From Romanomermis culicivorax (Eukaryota > Nematoda > Enoplea > Mermithida > Mermithidae), in assembly GCA_963922205.1 (NCBI GenBank), contig CAWUHX010000157.1:501001-565000 (forward strand): DNA of 64,000 nt, read 5' to 3'. This document shows, in pieces, positions 48,850 to 60,687 of the stretch (the stretch's first letter is position 1; each line of letters begins with the position of its first letter). Position numbers and translations under genes: made by a program. The notes beneath the pieces are model-generated. The model ran no database searches, had not been told where the DNA came from, and was given only the letters and a program-made list of their open reading frames with translations.

Positions 48850-49005
48850 CACTTAAATTTATCTAAACGCTCAAATATGTTTATGGGAATGTGAATTTAT
48901 CTAAATGCTCAAATGTTTATCAGTATGTGAATTTATCTAAATGCTCAAATGTTTATCAGTATGTGAATTTATCTAAATGCTCAAATGTTTATCAATATCT
49001 AATAT
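48850..49005 (+). repeat. 36-bp tandem repeat, about four units
   Basis: Units are gtgaatttatctaaatgctc followed by aaatgtttatcagtat. The last three are nearly identical. The following 49020-49260 stretch is A-rich with repeated tacaacaa words. Confidence 0.9.
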
Positions 49006-49329
49006 ACATTTTATTTACATATGGACGAAAAACAAAAAAAAACAAGTATGTACAATAACAAGAACAAAATAAACACTATATACAACGAAAATATGGAAAC
49101 ACATACAACATACAAAAATTTAAAATTGAATATGTACAACAACAAATAAGCAAATATATACAACAACCGGTAACTAAATATTATGTACAATGAATTTAAA
49201 ACAAACAAAAATGTACAACAAAGCGAGAAAAATTAAAATAATACAAATTACAATATTACACTGGATAAAGTAGAAATCACATAAATTTAAACTGGACAGA
49301 AAAATATGGTCACACATTTTTGAGCAATA

Positions 49330-50580
49330 AAAATTGACTTCCAAGTATAAAGTACGCCTCATGTTGCAATGGATAAAATTTGACTTCCACGTAGAAAGTA
49401 TGGTTGAAGCTTAAATGGGGAATATTCGACTTGAATGTAGCTGGGCTGACTTGGACGTTAAAATCGATTGCACGATGTCTACTCCCAAAAAGTTTTAATG
49501 TGACTCTCAAAAACCAACCCAGGGACATGTTTGGCAATAATTCCCTATGATTGAGCATTATTTTTGGGACATGTTTTCCCTGAGTTTTGTAAGAAATTGT
49601 GCCGCAAATGAGCAAAAATGGTGTCCCGAAACCCTGAAAATTGTGTCTCGAAAACAATGCTCAAGCATAGGGAATCATTGAAAAACCTTTTCGTTTCTTT
49701 TTCTTTTTCTTCTCTTAAAACTTTTTCGTAAAAATTTTGTAAAAAAATGAGTAAAACTGTTGGGTTGCTAGATTCTATGACCCTCAGGCATTTTCAAAAA
49801 TTTTTCTTAGAATGAAGGACAAACTGCTTTTCCAGCAGACTATATTCAACAGCTGTAATATCTATTTTTAAAAAAATGTTTACATTCTTAAGTAAAATCT
49901 AATAGTTTTAAAAAATTTTTGTACAAGTTTTGTTGGTAAAAGCATTAGATCATTAGATTCTACTCTCAGAATATAATGGTTTTACACATTATTCCAGTGA
50001 TTAAAGCCAGATCCTTAGATCCTACTAATAGAATCTGATGGTTTTACTCACTTTTACAGCAAGTGAAACTGTTAGATCATTAGATCCTTCTCTTAAAATC
50101 TACTGATCAAATGGTTTTACTGTCTTTTTGCAAAATTTTTACAAAAAATTAGGTACACAATTTTTTCATATTTGCTACATGTTTTCAAAGATTCCCATAG
50201 TTTGAAAATTGTTTTCTTGACACATTTTCCAGTAATTTGGTACCCGATTTTCCATATGTTTCATTAAAATGTGTCGCCGAACAGTAAAAAACATGTCCTG
50301 CAAACAATGGTTATGTATAAGGAATCATTTTAAAATGTGTCCTGAATATGTAAAGATTGTGTCCCAAAGGAAAAATGAGTAAAACCATTAGATTATTAGA
50401 TTTCAAGAGTCACCTTGAAATTATTTTTGGGAGACATTGCATCATCAATTTTAATGTTCAAGTCAGTCGAGGAACATTGAGGTCAAATTTAACCCATTGA
50501 AGCTTCAGGCTTACATACTACATGGAGGTTGAATTTTACACGTTGAAACTTCAGGCATACTTTCTACACCACATCGTATT
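49330..50580. mobile_element. Inverted-repeat element, class unknown
   Basis: 49330-49525 and 50385-50580 are diverged inverted copies. They share, in matching order, cgtagaaagtat, cttcaatgggg-like, gactgacttgaacgttaaaa and gcaatgtctcccaaaaa. The centre has repeated ttagatcctact and ggttttactca words and no gene. Outer termini are not sharply defined. Confidence 0.5.
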
Positions 50581-50829
50581 GCCCCACATGCTTTATGAAA
50601 TTTGGATTGCAGTACATTGTCAACTATACTTTCTACACTCCTGTATTGCTCGACGCATTATACGAATTCCAATGGTCAGCTATACTTTCTACCCCCCCCC
50701 CCCATATCCCCCCACACAGTTAAGGCAGCAAACTTTGATTTATATGTTTTGTACAGGGGTATCTTTTGTGTAACCTCTGTTTTGGCCCCATATAACTACT
50801 ATTGGAGCATATTCAAAATTGTAAGATAG

Positions 50830-52071
50830 AATGTATGTATATAATGATTTAGAAGCAACGTTTCTGGTTCATATATGGTTATAAGCAGGACATATAGAAT
50901 GCAGAGTTAAGGTCCATCTATACTTTTTTCGCTAAAAAACATACAAGCGATTTGCTTTTCAAGTATTGAACCAATTTTTCTATATAATACATCGCAAGAA
51001 AGATATTGAAATTTCCAATCGAAAGATAACCAATACGTTCAACAAGTATCTACTGTGCGCTTTAAATCTAGCTTTGACGCAAGAAACGTAAGAAGCGCAA
51101 GATGCTTACAAAATAGCTGATTTCTGCAACACTATGCAAATTTTTTTTACAAAATATACTTCACTGGATAGAACTCATCAAGATCTTTCTTGCGCTGAGA
51201 GAAAAGAGGGATTCGTTCGATTTTGATCGTTGCAATCGCTTGCAACAGATTTTCGAGAAAAAAGTAAATATGGGCCTTCAGGTCTACAAGGAGACTAAAA
51301 GAATCAAAATATGACGCTATGAAAAGATTAATAAATCTTGGATGTTGTGATCCTTCCCATCCTACATAGACTTCTTTAATGAAGATGATTCTTGAAAGTC
51401 ATGTATATGCATTGTTATCACATTCTGCTAAATCGAAAAAATCAATGAAAAGCTTTTGCATGTGAAATCCAGCCGTGACTGATATCAACATTGTCATTAT
51501 CATAGGTTATGAATTTGTCTAGGTAAGCCTGGCTTATTATCTAACTGCCAATAAGAAGTTGATTACTCCAACTCTTGGTGAAAATTAGTACTTTCATTGT
51601 GCAATATGTCACAAACAGCAACTTCTGATAATATGCTACAGATGATGGTTCTAGTACCTTAGGCTCTATGTTGTGGAATATTTGCTGCCAGGAGTGTTGA
51701 AAATTCAGCCCTAGATAGATCGTTGGCTTGTGAAAAAATAAAGCACGCCATTGGTTTGTGGTTTTTCGAAATCCATATGCAGTCTATGCTTACTTTGCCG
51801 ACAATTTTAGAAGGGGAAATGATCAGGAAATAATTGTTGGACCGAGTTTACTTTGGCCAGCCAGAATTTCAGTCCGGTGTAATACACAATTCTACTGTTG
51901 AGAAAACTGTGGTAGGACAGACATGATTTATCTACATATATATTATACATAGACAGGGAATGTGAATATTTGTCTTCGAACGACTAGACCAACACTGACA
52001 GCTCTGGAGAAAAATATGATTTATCTACAAAAAAGACAAGGACTCGATACAACCGGACCATATTGTCGACT
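50830..52071. other. No recognisable feature
   Basis: About 1.2 kb of AT-rich sequence with no long frame, no tandem array and no match to the other repeats in the window. Confidence 0.6.
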
Positions 52072-52849
52072 TGTTGTATTGGGTGCTCATATGCCCTCAG
52101 CTACCTAGCTGCGGTTCTTGGGAGATCCAATCTGGTACAGCCCCTGACGCTAGCCCGGTACTAACTCTGCACCTATGGTACCTAGCTGAGAGTGAATGTA
52201 CAAAGATATTTATTACTAATAAAACGAGAGGTGCAATCGAATACAAATGTGAGAATCAATAGAATACAAATGTGAGAACATGAGACACCAATGCCTAAAT
52301 GACCCTGACTCACGAATTCCTTTCTTCGCCCCTGTGCAGAGAGCCACAGGGGTTGTTGGATATCTAAACTCGCGGCCCAAGCGGCTTCACCTTCTAAGGG
52401 ACTGAAACTGAAACTCCTCAGAGAAAATTGAGACAGACCTACCTGTCTCCAATAACCACTCACTAGGCGTCTTAATCAAAATGATCGTCGTAACTCCTCA
52501 GGCCGTGTTCGGCTCTCAGATGCAGCACCAACACGACGTAAAAACGAAATACAATGACAGTAATTAGCGATGACGCCCGCGCTTCTTTCCTCGCCACCGC
52601 ATACGAAAAAACAGCCCACCAAAAACGATAAATTTTCAATAATGAAAAACTGCACGATGGGTGCCTAACATCAACATTGCATGTTATATGCAAAACTGTT
52701 TGTTTTAGGGCCAAAAATGTGTGACATAAACCGTTTTATCGGTTTGTTTACTTAATGATAATTGGAAGCACTTTAACCACAAAGAAACTCTAGAGAATAA
52801 AAATGTAATAATTAGAGGACCAAAGGTCAGAGGAATTGACCCTCTGACA
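52072..52849 (-). mobile_element. Solo LTR of the gypsy family, minus orientation
   Basis: Its reverse complement aligns along its length with the 53075-53909 LTR, from TGTCAGAGGGTCAATTCC at 52849 to the ...atacaaca end at 52072. The 4-bp sequence gact flanks both sides (52068-52071, 52850-52853), a target duplication of the length usual for Ty3/gypsy. At 778 bp it is slightly shorter than the 835-bp LTR next door. It marks recombination of an earlier full element. Confidence 0.9.
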
Positions 52850-52861
52850 GACTATCGCATG

Positions 52862-52970
52862 AAAATTGAGTGAATTCCTAACTGAGCGAGTTCCCAATTG
52901 AGCAATTCCCAATTGAGAAAATTCCCAAATGAGCGAATTTCCAATTGGGTGATTCCAAACGAGCGATCTA
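52862..52970 (+). repeat. ~16-bp tandem repeat between the two LTRs
   Basis: Six diverged units of gaattcccaattgagc. Confidence 0.7.
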
Positions 52971-53074
52971 GAATGTAATAACACTCTCTTTGAATTTTCC
53001 TTCTTTACCTTACATTTTTCTTTGCATGTACTTCTTTTTTCTTTCGTTTTCTATGTGTATTGCTTAATAATACA

Positions 53075-53909
53075 TGTCAGAGGGTCAATTCCTCTGACCT
53101 TTGGTCCTCTAATTACATCATTTCATTTTCTAAAGCTTCTTTATTGCTAAAGTGTTTTCATTTATTCTCAGGTAAACAAACCGATAAAACGGTTTGTGTC
53201 ACTCATATTTTTTGGTCTAAAACAAACAAATGGTTGGCGTAAATGTTTTGCATATCACTTGCAGGTCGATGTTAGACGCGCGCCAGCGTTTTTATTCATT
53301 CTTAGTTTTTCTTATTATTATTGTTGTGACAAATATTGTCGTCTGGAGAATCGCCTCTCCTTTGCATAGTATTGGCGTCCACACCGTAGTTTTGGACGCT
53401 GTGTTATTTTTGACGACGGTGACGGAGGAAAGGATCGTCATCTTGTTTATTTGTATTTCGTGATACGCGCCGCAGGCGAATTTTGAGTGATAACGCGGCC
53501 TGAGACGTTTTCGACGTTCCATTTTGAGGACAGGAGCCAGTGAGTGGTAGTTGGAGTCAGTTCACTTATTCTTGGTAAAGTTTCAGCTTAGGCCGTGGCC
53601 TGAGAGATCCCATTGGCCCTGTGGCTCGCTGCTCAGGGACAAATTAGAAGGATCAGTCGACTAGGGAGGTTGTTGGCGTCAGTGTTTATATTTTCGGCAC
53701 TCTGCACCTTTGTTTCGTACTTATATTCCTCATTGTATTTCACTACCTGTTGTGTTTTGCTCACTAATAAACGTTCACGTACATCAAGTCTCCATTCACT
53801 GCAGTAGGAGTGAAATTAGTACCGGGTTAGCGTCAGGGGCCGTACCAGATTGGATCTCCCACGAACCGCAGGCAGGCAGCTGAGGGTATACCAGAACCAT
53901 AATACGACA
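53075..53909 (+). repeat. 5' LTR
   Basis: 835 bp, TGTCAG...CGACA, with an AATAAA at 53766-53771. Three further copies of the family exist in the window (52072-52849, 11115-11794, 22464-25388), which fixes both ends. The upstream 4 nt are taca; the matching duplication would lie after the unseen 3' LTR. Confidence 0.88.
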
Positions 53910-53910
53910 T

Positions 53911-53928
53911 TGGTGACTGGTGCAGCTA
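53911..53928 (+). other. Primer-binding site
   Basis: tggtgactggtgcagcta starts one base after the LTR and opens with TGG, complementary to the CCA end of a tRNA. Only the first seven bases fit the familiar tRNA-Trp-type site (TGGTGAC), so the primer tRNA is not assigned. Confidence 0.7.
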
Positions 53929-53940
53929 CAAAGGTAAAAG

Positions 53941-56900
53941 ATGAAGAAAGTATCGAAGCCGAAATTAACGATACGGAAGCAACCTGGACGACGGCCGAAA
54001 GTAACATTATCACAAATGGAATTGAATAAAGAGGATCACGACGAACGGATGGCAAATATGGAAGCAACGATCGAACAAGTAGCAAAGAAATTTGCGAGTT
54101 CACCCGATGACAGCAACAAAGATCAGACTATTGACGCAGAGACATATGATTATGCGGATCAGGGGATACAGACGTCCTCTGGTTCAGTATCATCCTTCGA
54201 AAAGATTAATGTAACTCCAAAAACGAATGTGGTATCATTTCATAATTCGAAATGTACGCCTACAATACCGGAAATCGACGCAAAAATTGGTATCGAAACG
54301 AAACCAAGGAATGAAACCGAAAGACCAACGAAAGGGAATTTGCAGGATGTGGCCACTTTAGCCATCCTGGAATCAATGCAAAGAGCAGTCGATAAATCAA
54401 CAAATGCCGTTAATGTGGAAAGAACGAAAGCAGCGCTCCGGGAACAAGAAATATTAGAACAACTTATGCAAGAAAGAGCAGAGAGAAAATTATTGGAAGA
54501 AAGGTTACGAGAACAGGATCAACAAAATGCGAGAAAGATAATGGAAGAGGTCGAAAAACAAATGCGGGAGTTAATGAGGAAAACGGATAAGAAGCTCGAT
54601 GAAAGAATATCAAATTACGAAAATACAGAAATACTTCAGTCTGAACCGGGTAAAGACCATTTAGACAGAAGTTTAGAGAGAAAATTGAATTGGTTTGAAA
54701 ATCATCTCGCCCAGGCCCAGGCTCAAGGTGCACAATATCGAAGGATGGAAGATGAAATACCAACGACGTCATGGAATCGTGCAATGGAACAACCTGTATC
54801 TGGAAGTATAAATCGAAATCCGCAAGACTATGGACGATATTGTGAAGATCCCGAAAAAAGAATCAAGATAATTTTGGGTCGAATGAAGAATAAAGAAATA
54901 TCGGATAAAATGGAGGCCGCAGAGATACTCAATTTTTTTGCCTGTTTGGAAGGCACATTCAAGCCTGAAGATACGGAAGACCTTAGAATTGAAGTACTTT
55001 GGCGATGTTGTGATTTTGAAACGTCGACATACGTGGATAAAAATAGTAGCTATGAAGAAGGAAAAGCGAGTGTGATTAGAATGATTGCTCCCAAAATGGA
55101 CACTCCTGCACTAAGAAGGGAGTTACATGATATGAAAAAACGAAAAGGGGAGACGACAAAGGATTTTCTACGACGAATAAAGACTTATGTTCATTTATTA
55201 AATTACGAAAAAACGGAAAATGAACGAAATCGTATTGTTATTGAAACGTATTTTCACAAGGCTCCAGTTTACGTCCAAACTCGAATGGAGGGTCGGCTGC
55301 ACGAGTTCAAAAATATCGCCTCTTTGGCGGAATTCGTAAACAAGTTGAAAGCCGATACGACGGCCTGGAAGGAATTCAGCGAGGACCAGGAAGACGGCGA
55401 AGATGATCGGTTGAATCGAGTCTATGAAAATAGAAGATTTAATAATTTACAATTTCGTCCGCAGGATAGTAATACTGGTCAACAACAACAGATTATACGG
55501 CCTCAGCAAATTTTCCCGCCACCACCAGCATTTCAAACCCCTTTGTCCCAGCAGGATATTATGAAAATGGTTAATGAAGCAATTAGGGGTCAGGGCCCTC
55601 CAACTCTTAATCGTTGGGGAGTCAATAATAATCCTAATAATGTACCATATAATAACAATTTACCTGGTAGAATTTTGGGAAATCCGTATCGTCGACCATA
55701 TTGTACATACCACAAATCGAATAGTCATTCATCTGAAAATTGTTTTATCCTGCACCCGGAATTGATCCAACCAACGGATCAAGGGAGGTCGTGGAATCGC
55801 GGCAATAATTTTTATAATCGAAATTTTGACCATCGCGGCGGCTTTGTAAATCGTGGAAGAGCAGGATTTGCTAATTTCGGTCAACGGGTGCCATATCACA
55901 ATAATAATGTCGAACAGAATCCAAATGTGGCATATTATTATCGCCAAAATAACGCACCGCAACCACCGCCAAATATTGTACCCGCAACAACATCACAACC
56001 GGTGAATAACCCTCCGAATAATTCCGTAAATGTTATAAATTCGCAAGAGGCTAAAAAACAAGATAAGCCTGAAGTTATAGCATTAGATGGAGTTTTGATA
56101 GAAAATTACGAATTAGGCTTGGGCAACGTTATCAATTCTACTTCAGAGACGAAGCCTAGACTCGCCAATGATAACGAGCACCTATTTTTGGAAAATTTTC
56201 GCAAATGTCAGCCGTTATTGATACCCGTTAGGATACGTGGAGAAGAATTTAAAGCCTTAATCGATACGGGAGCGCAATCTAGCTTCATGAGGACAGATAC
56301 AGCGTCGAGGCTACTGAATACGCCCAAGACAAAGTTCCCTATCTTAAACTCAGTAGTAACAGCTGTTGGAAAACGAGTGACAACATATGGTCCTACATTT
56401 GTGTACGTTGGAACCGGTTTTGGGAATTTTCTGGCCAGATTCGCATTACTAGATAACTTAAATGAAGGCATTATATTGGGTCTAGATTTTCTAACCCATC
56501 CTAGTATACAGGCGTCTATCGATTTTCGAAACGGCCACATACGCCTAGCAAATGTGCAGAAACAAATTATTAGTGAGACATTATTCGACGATGCGCAAAT
56601 ACCGTCCCGTTTACCGATCCCTACGAATCCAATGGTTCTGGATTACGTACCTTTACAAGAGGAAGTCAAAGAAGAAGATCTACCTGAATTGGAAAGGGAT
56701 GAGGACCAAGAACAAGTGATGCGAATTACCGAAATGAACGAAGAAACCTTTATTTGGACGAAAAACGGGACATATATTCCCCCGAATACCACTTCTTTTG
56801 TGCAAGCTGTGGTTTGGCCACAGAAAGATTGGGCAAAGGGTCCCATAGTGGTAGAAGAAACGGGAAAAAATACCTTATTTGACGTTGATGCCTCAATCGT

Positions 56901-59900
56901 GGACGCTAGAGACAATAATTTTCGTATCCTACTCATAAATGAGACAAACAAAGGAATCAAATTGCGTAGCAACGAGTTGATAGCCAAGTCCAAAACGAAG
57001 TTCGTGGGGCCAGAATTTGACGAAAAAATACACCAATTGCAATCGGAGCCTCAAACTCAGTGGCAAATCGAGCCTGAATTCGTCAAAATTGTTACGCAGT
57101 TGGTAAAAGAATCGAGTGTCGATAGAGAAGGACAACAACAGCTTATGAATGTCTTACTCAAGCATAGGCAGGCATTTAGCATGAAGAGCGATCCTTTAAC
57201 AATCACCCACGAAGCGGAGCATAAGATCGATACGGGAGATGCGCTACCTGTTCAAAAACACTACTGGAGAGCTCCAATTATGCAAAGAGATATAATTCGA
57301 GAACATGTCAAAGATATGATGGACAAAGGTGTCATCGAGCCTTCTAGAAGCCCTTGGGCTGCGCCATTGTTTTTAGTAGGCAAAAAAGATGGCACATGGA
57401 GACCAGTAGTCGACTACAGAGGAATCAATCAAGTGACAAAGGACGACAAATTTCCGATACCTCGAATCGATGATTATTTGGATGCGCTGGGAGGAGCACG
57501 TTACTTTTCTACTTTGGATTTAAAGTCTGGGTACTGGCAGGTACCGATGCACTCCGAATCAAAGGAAAAAACAGCATTTATATGTCAAGAAGGTTTATTC
57601 CAGTTCAAGGTGATGCCGTTCGGTTTAAAGAATGCTCCCGCGGAATTTCAGCGACTAATGGAACGAATTTTGTACCCGTATGTATGGAAAATATGCCTAG
57701 TATATATCGACGATGTTATAATTTTTTCAAAAACCGTCGAAGAACATATAGGAAATTTGGAGACAATATTTCGATGTCTAACAAACGCGAACCTCACACT
57801 GAAACCTGACAAATGTTCCTTTATGCCAGCCAGTGTGAAATTCTTAGGCCACATATTGGACAAGAACGGAATGTCAGTCGATCCCCAAAAGATAGAAGCG
57901 GTGAAAAATTTCGAAGTACCCAAATCCGTCAAGCAGCTGCAGAAGTTTTTGGGATTAGTGCAGTGGTCTAAGCGTTTCATTCATAATCTAGCCTTTATCG
58001 CCCAACCCTTATTTAAAGCCCTCGCAAAAAAGAATAGGAAGGAAAAGTTTGAACTTTCAGAGGAGCAGTTAGCAGCTTTTGAAAGTGTAAAAAATGCCCT
58101 AATGACGGCACCCTTCCTTCGTTATCCAGTATTTGACGGATCAGCAAGATTTGTAATTCAAACAGATGCCTCAGGAACGGCAATAGGGGCAATTTTGTAT
58201 CAAGAAAGGGAAAATGATCGATGGACAATAGCCTACTGGAGTCGAGTTTTAAACGACGCGGAAACAAGGTATTCAACGACAGAAAGAGAATGTTTGGCAG
58301 TAGTTTACGGGTTCAAGCAGTATAGACACTACGTGATGGGGTTTAGGGTCACAATCAGGACAGACCATAAACCACTCACGTGGCTCTCCGCAGAGAAGCA
58401 GCAAAATCAAAGGTTGTTAAAATGGGCTTTATATCTTGGTCAATTCAATTATGCATTCGAATACGTAGCCGGACGAGAAAACGCCTTCGCAGATTTCTTA
58501 TCACGATCTGAGGAAAAGGAAAAGATTCGAACCAAGAAACAAGAAAAGAGGGAAGAAATTGAAGAAGAAAAGTTGAATACAGAACCCGAATGCATGGCGG
58601 TTACGAGAGCCATGACGAGGCAAATGCTTGAACCCGAGACTCAAGAGACATTCATTGATCCCCCACCGCCGACGCAACAGGAAATAGACCAAACACCAAG
58701 GGAAGTGAAAAAAGATTCTGAATTATTCTCCCTGGAATTAGTTAAGAAACAACAACAATTGGATCCGAAATTGGCGGACATTTTTCGGAACGTTGGTGAA
58801 AATAGTTCAAAAAAATACTTTAATAGTTTTCACTTGGAAAACGGAGTATTATACCGTGAAAATGCCCATGGAAGAAACCAACTAGTGATCCCATCAAGAC
58901 TTAGACACCTCATCTTACATCAATATCATGGCGATACATTAATGGGACACCAAGGAATAGATAGAATTATCGCCGTGATAGGAAACAAGTTTTGGTGGCC
59001 AAATATGGAAGACGACATCATTAAGTGGATAAAGTCTTGCGTCGTTTGCCAACTGTGCCGCCCCGTAGCAAATCCGATCCAACCACTTAACCCAATACCC
59101 GTCTCGTACCCGTGGGAGATAGTAGCAACCGATGTGGTCAGTATTTCGCCCCTTCGAGAAAAAAGACCATACGTTATTGTATTTATGGACTATTTCACGA
59201 AATGGGTCGAAGCAAAATGCATCCCAGATCAAAAGGCCGACACAATAGTGAAGGCATTTATGGAAAAGGTCATTTATACGCACGGAACACCGAAACACCT
59301 GCTGAGTGACCAAGGCTCAGCATACATGTCCGAGTTAATGCGCAACGTGTGCGATCTCTTAAAAATAAAGAAAATAAATACAACACCATACCACCCGCAG
59401 TGCAATGGTATGGTGGAGAGATTCAACAGAACAGTAATAGAACAAATTAGGAGAGTCGCAATAACCGACCCCGACGATTGGCCACACTATCTAGAGCAAA
59501 TTTTATTTGCGTATCGGATCACGCCGCACAAAACAACGAAAAATTCCCCCCATAGCCTACTGTACGGACACGAGGCTAGGTTTCAATTGGATAATGAGAT
59601 AGCGAGACCAATAATTATCCAGAATAATTATGATACCTACAGATACATGTTAACGGAGCACCTCCTTAACACGTATAAAATAATAAATGAAAATCATAAA
59701 AAATCCGCGGCCGAAAGAAAACTACAGTACGATAAGAAGGCTCGCGAGAAGACGTTCCAAATGGGAGAACTTGTTCTCTACCAGAAGGGAATTATCAAAG
59801 GAAAGGCCGACACAACAAACGACGGTCCGTATGAAGTAATTGAGACATCGAATTTAGAAAAAAATGTCATTAAAATACGTCGCGCTGGGAAACCAGATTC

Positions 59901-59973
59901 GCGCGTACAAATAGTTTCTGTAAATCGCGTAATGCCTTTTGTTACGCGAACACCCGAATTTTACTGTAACTAA
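53941..59973 (+). CDS. gag-pol: Gag-Pol polyprotein, single frame
   Basis: 2010 codons without a frameshift between gag and pol. Residues about 140-270 are charged coiled coil; 300-490 is capsid-like. C588-x2-H-x4-H-x4-C601 is a CHHC knuckle in place of the usual CCHC. The aspartic protease has DTGA at D775. Reverse transcriptase covers about 1080-1290 with YIDD at 1255-1258; RNase H follows with catalytic D1409 (QTDAS). Integrase has a zinc finger (H1663, H1670, C1700, C1703), a D1731, D1790, E1826 triad with 35 residues between the last two, and a GPY module at 1962. No chromodomain is seen after it. Pol order PR-RT-RH-IN places it with Ty3/gypsy. The ATG is 31 nt after the LTR. All key residues are present, so it is likely functional. 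Confidence 0.95.
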   Translation: MKKVSKPKLTIRKQPGRRPKVTLSQMELNKEDHDERMANMEATIEQVAKKFASSPDDSNKDQTIDAETYDYADQGIQTSSGSVSSFEKINVTPKTNVVSFHNSKCTPTIPEIDAKIGIETKPRNETERPTKGNLQDVATLAILESMQRAVDKSTNAVNVERTKAALREQEILEQLMQERAERKLLEERLREQDQQNARKIMEEVEKQMRELMRKTDKKLDERISNYENTEILQSEPGKDHLDRSLERKLNWFENHLAQAQAQGAQYRRMEDEIPTTSWNRAMEQPVSGSINRNPQDYGRYCEDPEKRIKIILGRMKNKEISDKMEAAEILNFFACLEGTFKPEDTEDLRIEVLWRCCDFETSTYVDKNSSYEEGKASVIRMIAPKMDTPALRRELHDMKKRKGETTKDFLRRIKTYVHLLNYEKTENERNRIVIETYFHKAPVYVQTRMEGRLHEFKNIASLAEFVNKLKADTTAWKEFSEDQEDGEDDRLNRVYENRRFNNLQFRPQDSNTGQQQQIIRPQQIFPPPPAFQTPLSQQDIMKMVNEAIRGQGPPTLNRWGVNNNPNNVPYNNNLPGRILGNPYRRPYCTYHKSNSHSSENCFILHPELIQPTDQGRSWNRGNNFYNRNFDHRGGFVNRGRAGFANFGQRVPYHNNNVEQNPNVAYYYRQNNAPQPPPNIVPATTSQPVNNPPNNSVNVINSQEAKKQDKPEVIALDGVLIENYELGLGNVINSTSETKPRLANDNEHLFLENFRKCQPLLIPVRIRGEEFKALIDTGAQSSFMRTDTASRLLNTPKTKFPILNSVVTAVGKRVTTYGPTFVYVGTGFGNFLARFALLDNLNEGIILGLDFLTHPSIQASIDFRNGHIRLANVQKQIISETLFDDAQIPSRLPIPTNPMVLDYVPLQEEVKEEDLPELERDEDQEQVMRITEMNEETFIWTKNGTYIPPNTTSFVQAVVWPQKDWAKGPIVVEETGKNTLFDVDASIVDARDNNFRILLINETNKGIKLRSNELIAKSKTKFVGPEFDEKIHQLQSEPQTQWQIEPEFVKIVTQLVKESSVDREGQQQLMNVLLKHRQAFSMKSDPLTITHEAEHKIDTGDALPVQKHYWRAPIMQRDIIREHVKDMMDKGVIEPSRSPWAAPLFLVGKKDGTWRPVVDYRGINQVTKDDKFPIPRIDDYLDALGGARYFSTLDLKSGYWQVPMHSESKEKTAFICQEGLFQFKVMPFGLKNAPAEFQRLMERILYPYVWKICLVYIDDVIIFSKTVEEHIGNLETIFRCLTNANLTLKPDKCSFMPASVKFLGHILDKNGMSVDPQKIEAVKNFEVPKSVKQLQKFLGLVQWSKRFIHNLAFIAQPLFKALAKKNRKEKFELSEEQLAAFESVKNALMTAPFLRYPVFDGSARFVIQTDASGTAIGAILYQERENDRWTIAYWSRVLNDAETRYSTTERECLAVVYGFKQYRHYVMGFRVTIRTDHKPLTWLSAEKQQNQRLLKWALYLGQFNYAFEYVAGRENAFADFLSRSEEKEKIRTKKQEKREEIEEEKLNTEPECMAVTRAMTRQMLEPETQETFIDPPPPTQQEIDQTPREVKKDSELFSLELVKKQQQLDPKLADIFRNVGENSSKKYFNSFHLENGVLYRENAHGRNQLVIPSRLRHLILHQYHGDTLMGHQGIDRIIAVIGNKFWWPNMEDDIIKWIKSCVVCQLCRPVANPIQPLNPIPVSYPWEIVATDVVSISPLREKRPYVIVFMDYFTKWVEAKCIPDQKADTIVKAFMEKVIYTHGTPKHLLSDQGSAYMSELMRNVCDLLKIKKINTTPYHPQCNGMVERFNRTVIEQIRRVAITDPDDWPHYLEQILFAYRITPHKTTKNSPHSLLYGHEARFQLDNEIARPIIIQNNYDTYRYMLTEHLLNTYKIINENHKKSAAERKLQYDKKAREKTFQMGELVLYQKGIIKGKADTTNDGPYEVIETSNLEKNVIKIRRAGKPDSRVQIVSVNRVMPFVTRTPEFYCN

Positions 59974-60687
59974 CAATTCATTTTTATCGTTTTCGTTGTG
60001 CGTTTTGTTCGGATCAATTTTATGTGTATTTTCTAATGCCCCATGTATTGTATTTTTTCTAACCTTTTCCCCTCTCTTCTTTTTCAATTTTTAATTGTAC
60101 TGACTTATTTTTGGCAACTTTATGGCAAATTTTAGGCATTTTCCAAAAAATTACGACGCCGGAAAATTTTTAATGGGCGAAATAATATTTTTTCACGCGC
60201 TCAGTGTGAAAAAGTTAAATCTTTATAAGTCCCGGGAAAATCTTCCCCGAATCATTGAAGTCGCGAAGCCGAGGAATTATGGAATTATTTTTTAGATTTC
60301 ATTTGCAAAGCGTTAGTGTATTAGTAATTTTCGTCGATTGGAAATTTCAAGAAATTCGGATCCAAACGCGATATGGCAACGTCCACTATCGTCGAAATTG
60401 ATAGCACCTTCGGGCAGCCTCAAGATCGGCAGGATAATACGAATTTTCAACTTAGTAGTAAGTATCGGAAAGGTAGAATATATGTTGAAAATTTTTCGGA
60501 ATAGGACTCTAAGTTGACCGGCTGGCAATTTATATGCCGAGGATTTTGGGTGTTTGAGAGCCTGATCAACTCCCCTTCGTCCAAATTTATTCTTGTGCAT
60601 TTGAGTCGTTTTTGTTTCGAAATTATTGTCAAAAATTGTAGTTAGAAAATTGTATGAAAATTTTAAGATTACAATGTTCGGAGATTA
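59974..60687 (+). other. Gap between gag-pol and the exonuclease ORF, with candidate leader exon and intron
   Basis: No LTR or long frame here. A 44-codon ORF starts at 60373 (MATSTIVEIDS) and contains a strong donor GTAAGTAT at 60458. Acceptors ending at 60688 (gagattag) or 60667 (attttaag) would join it, in phase, to the following exonuclease frame. The upstream half (60.0-60.3 kb) is otherwise featureless. Confidence 0.5.

Noticed and set aside
53911..53928. tRNA-Trp as the retrotransposon primer
   Set aside because: Only the first seven bases fit; the rest of the site diverges, so no tRNA is assigned.
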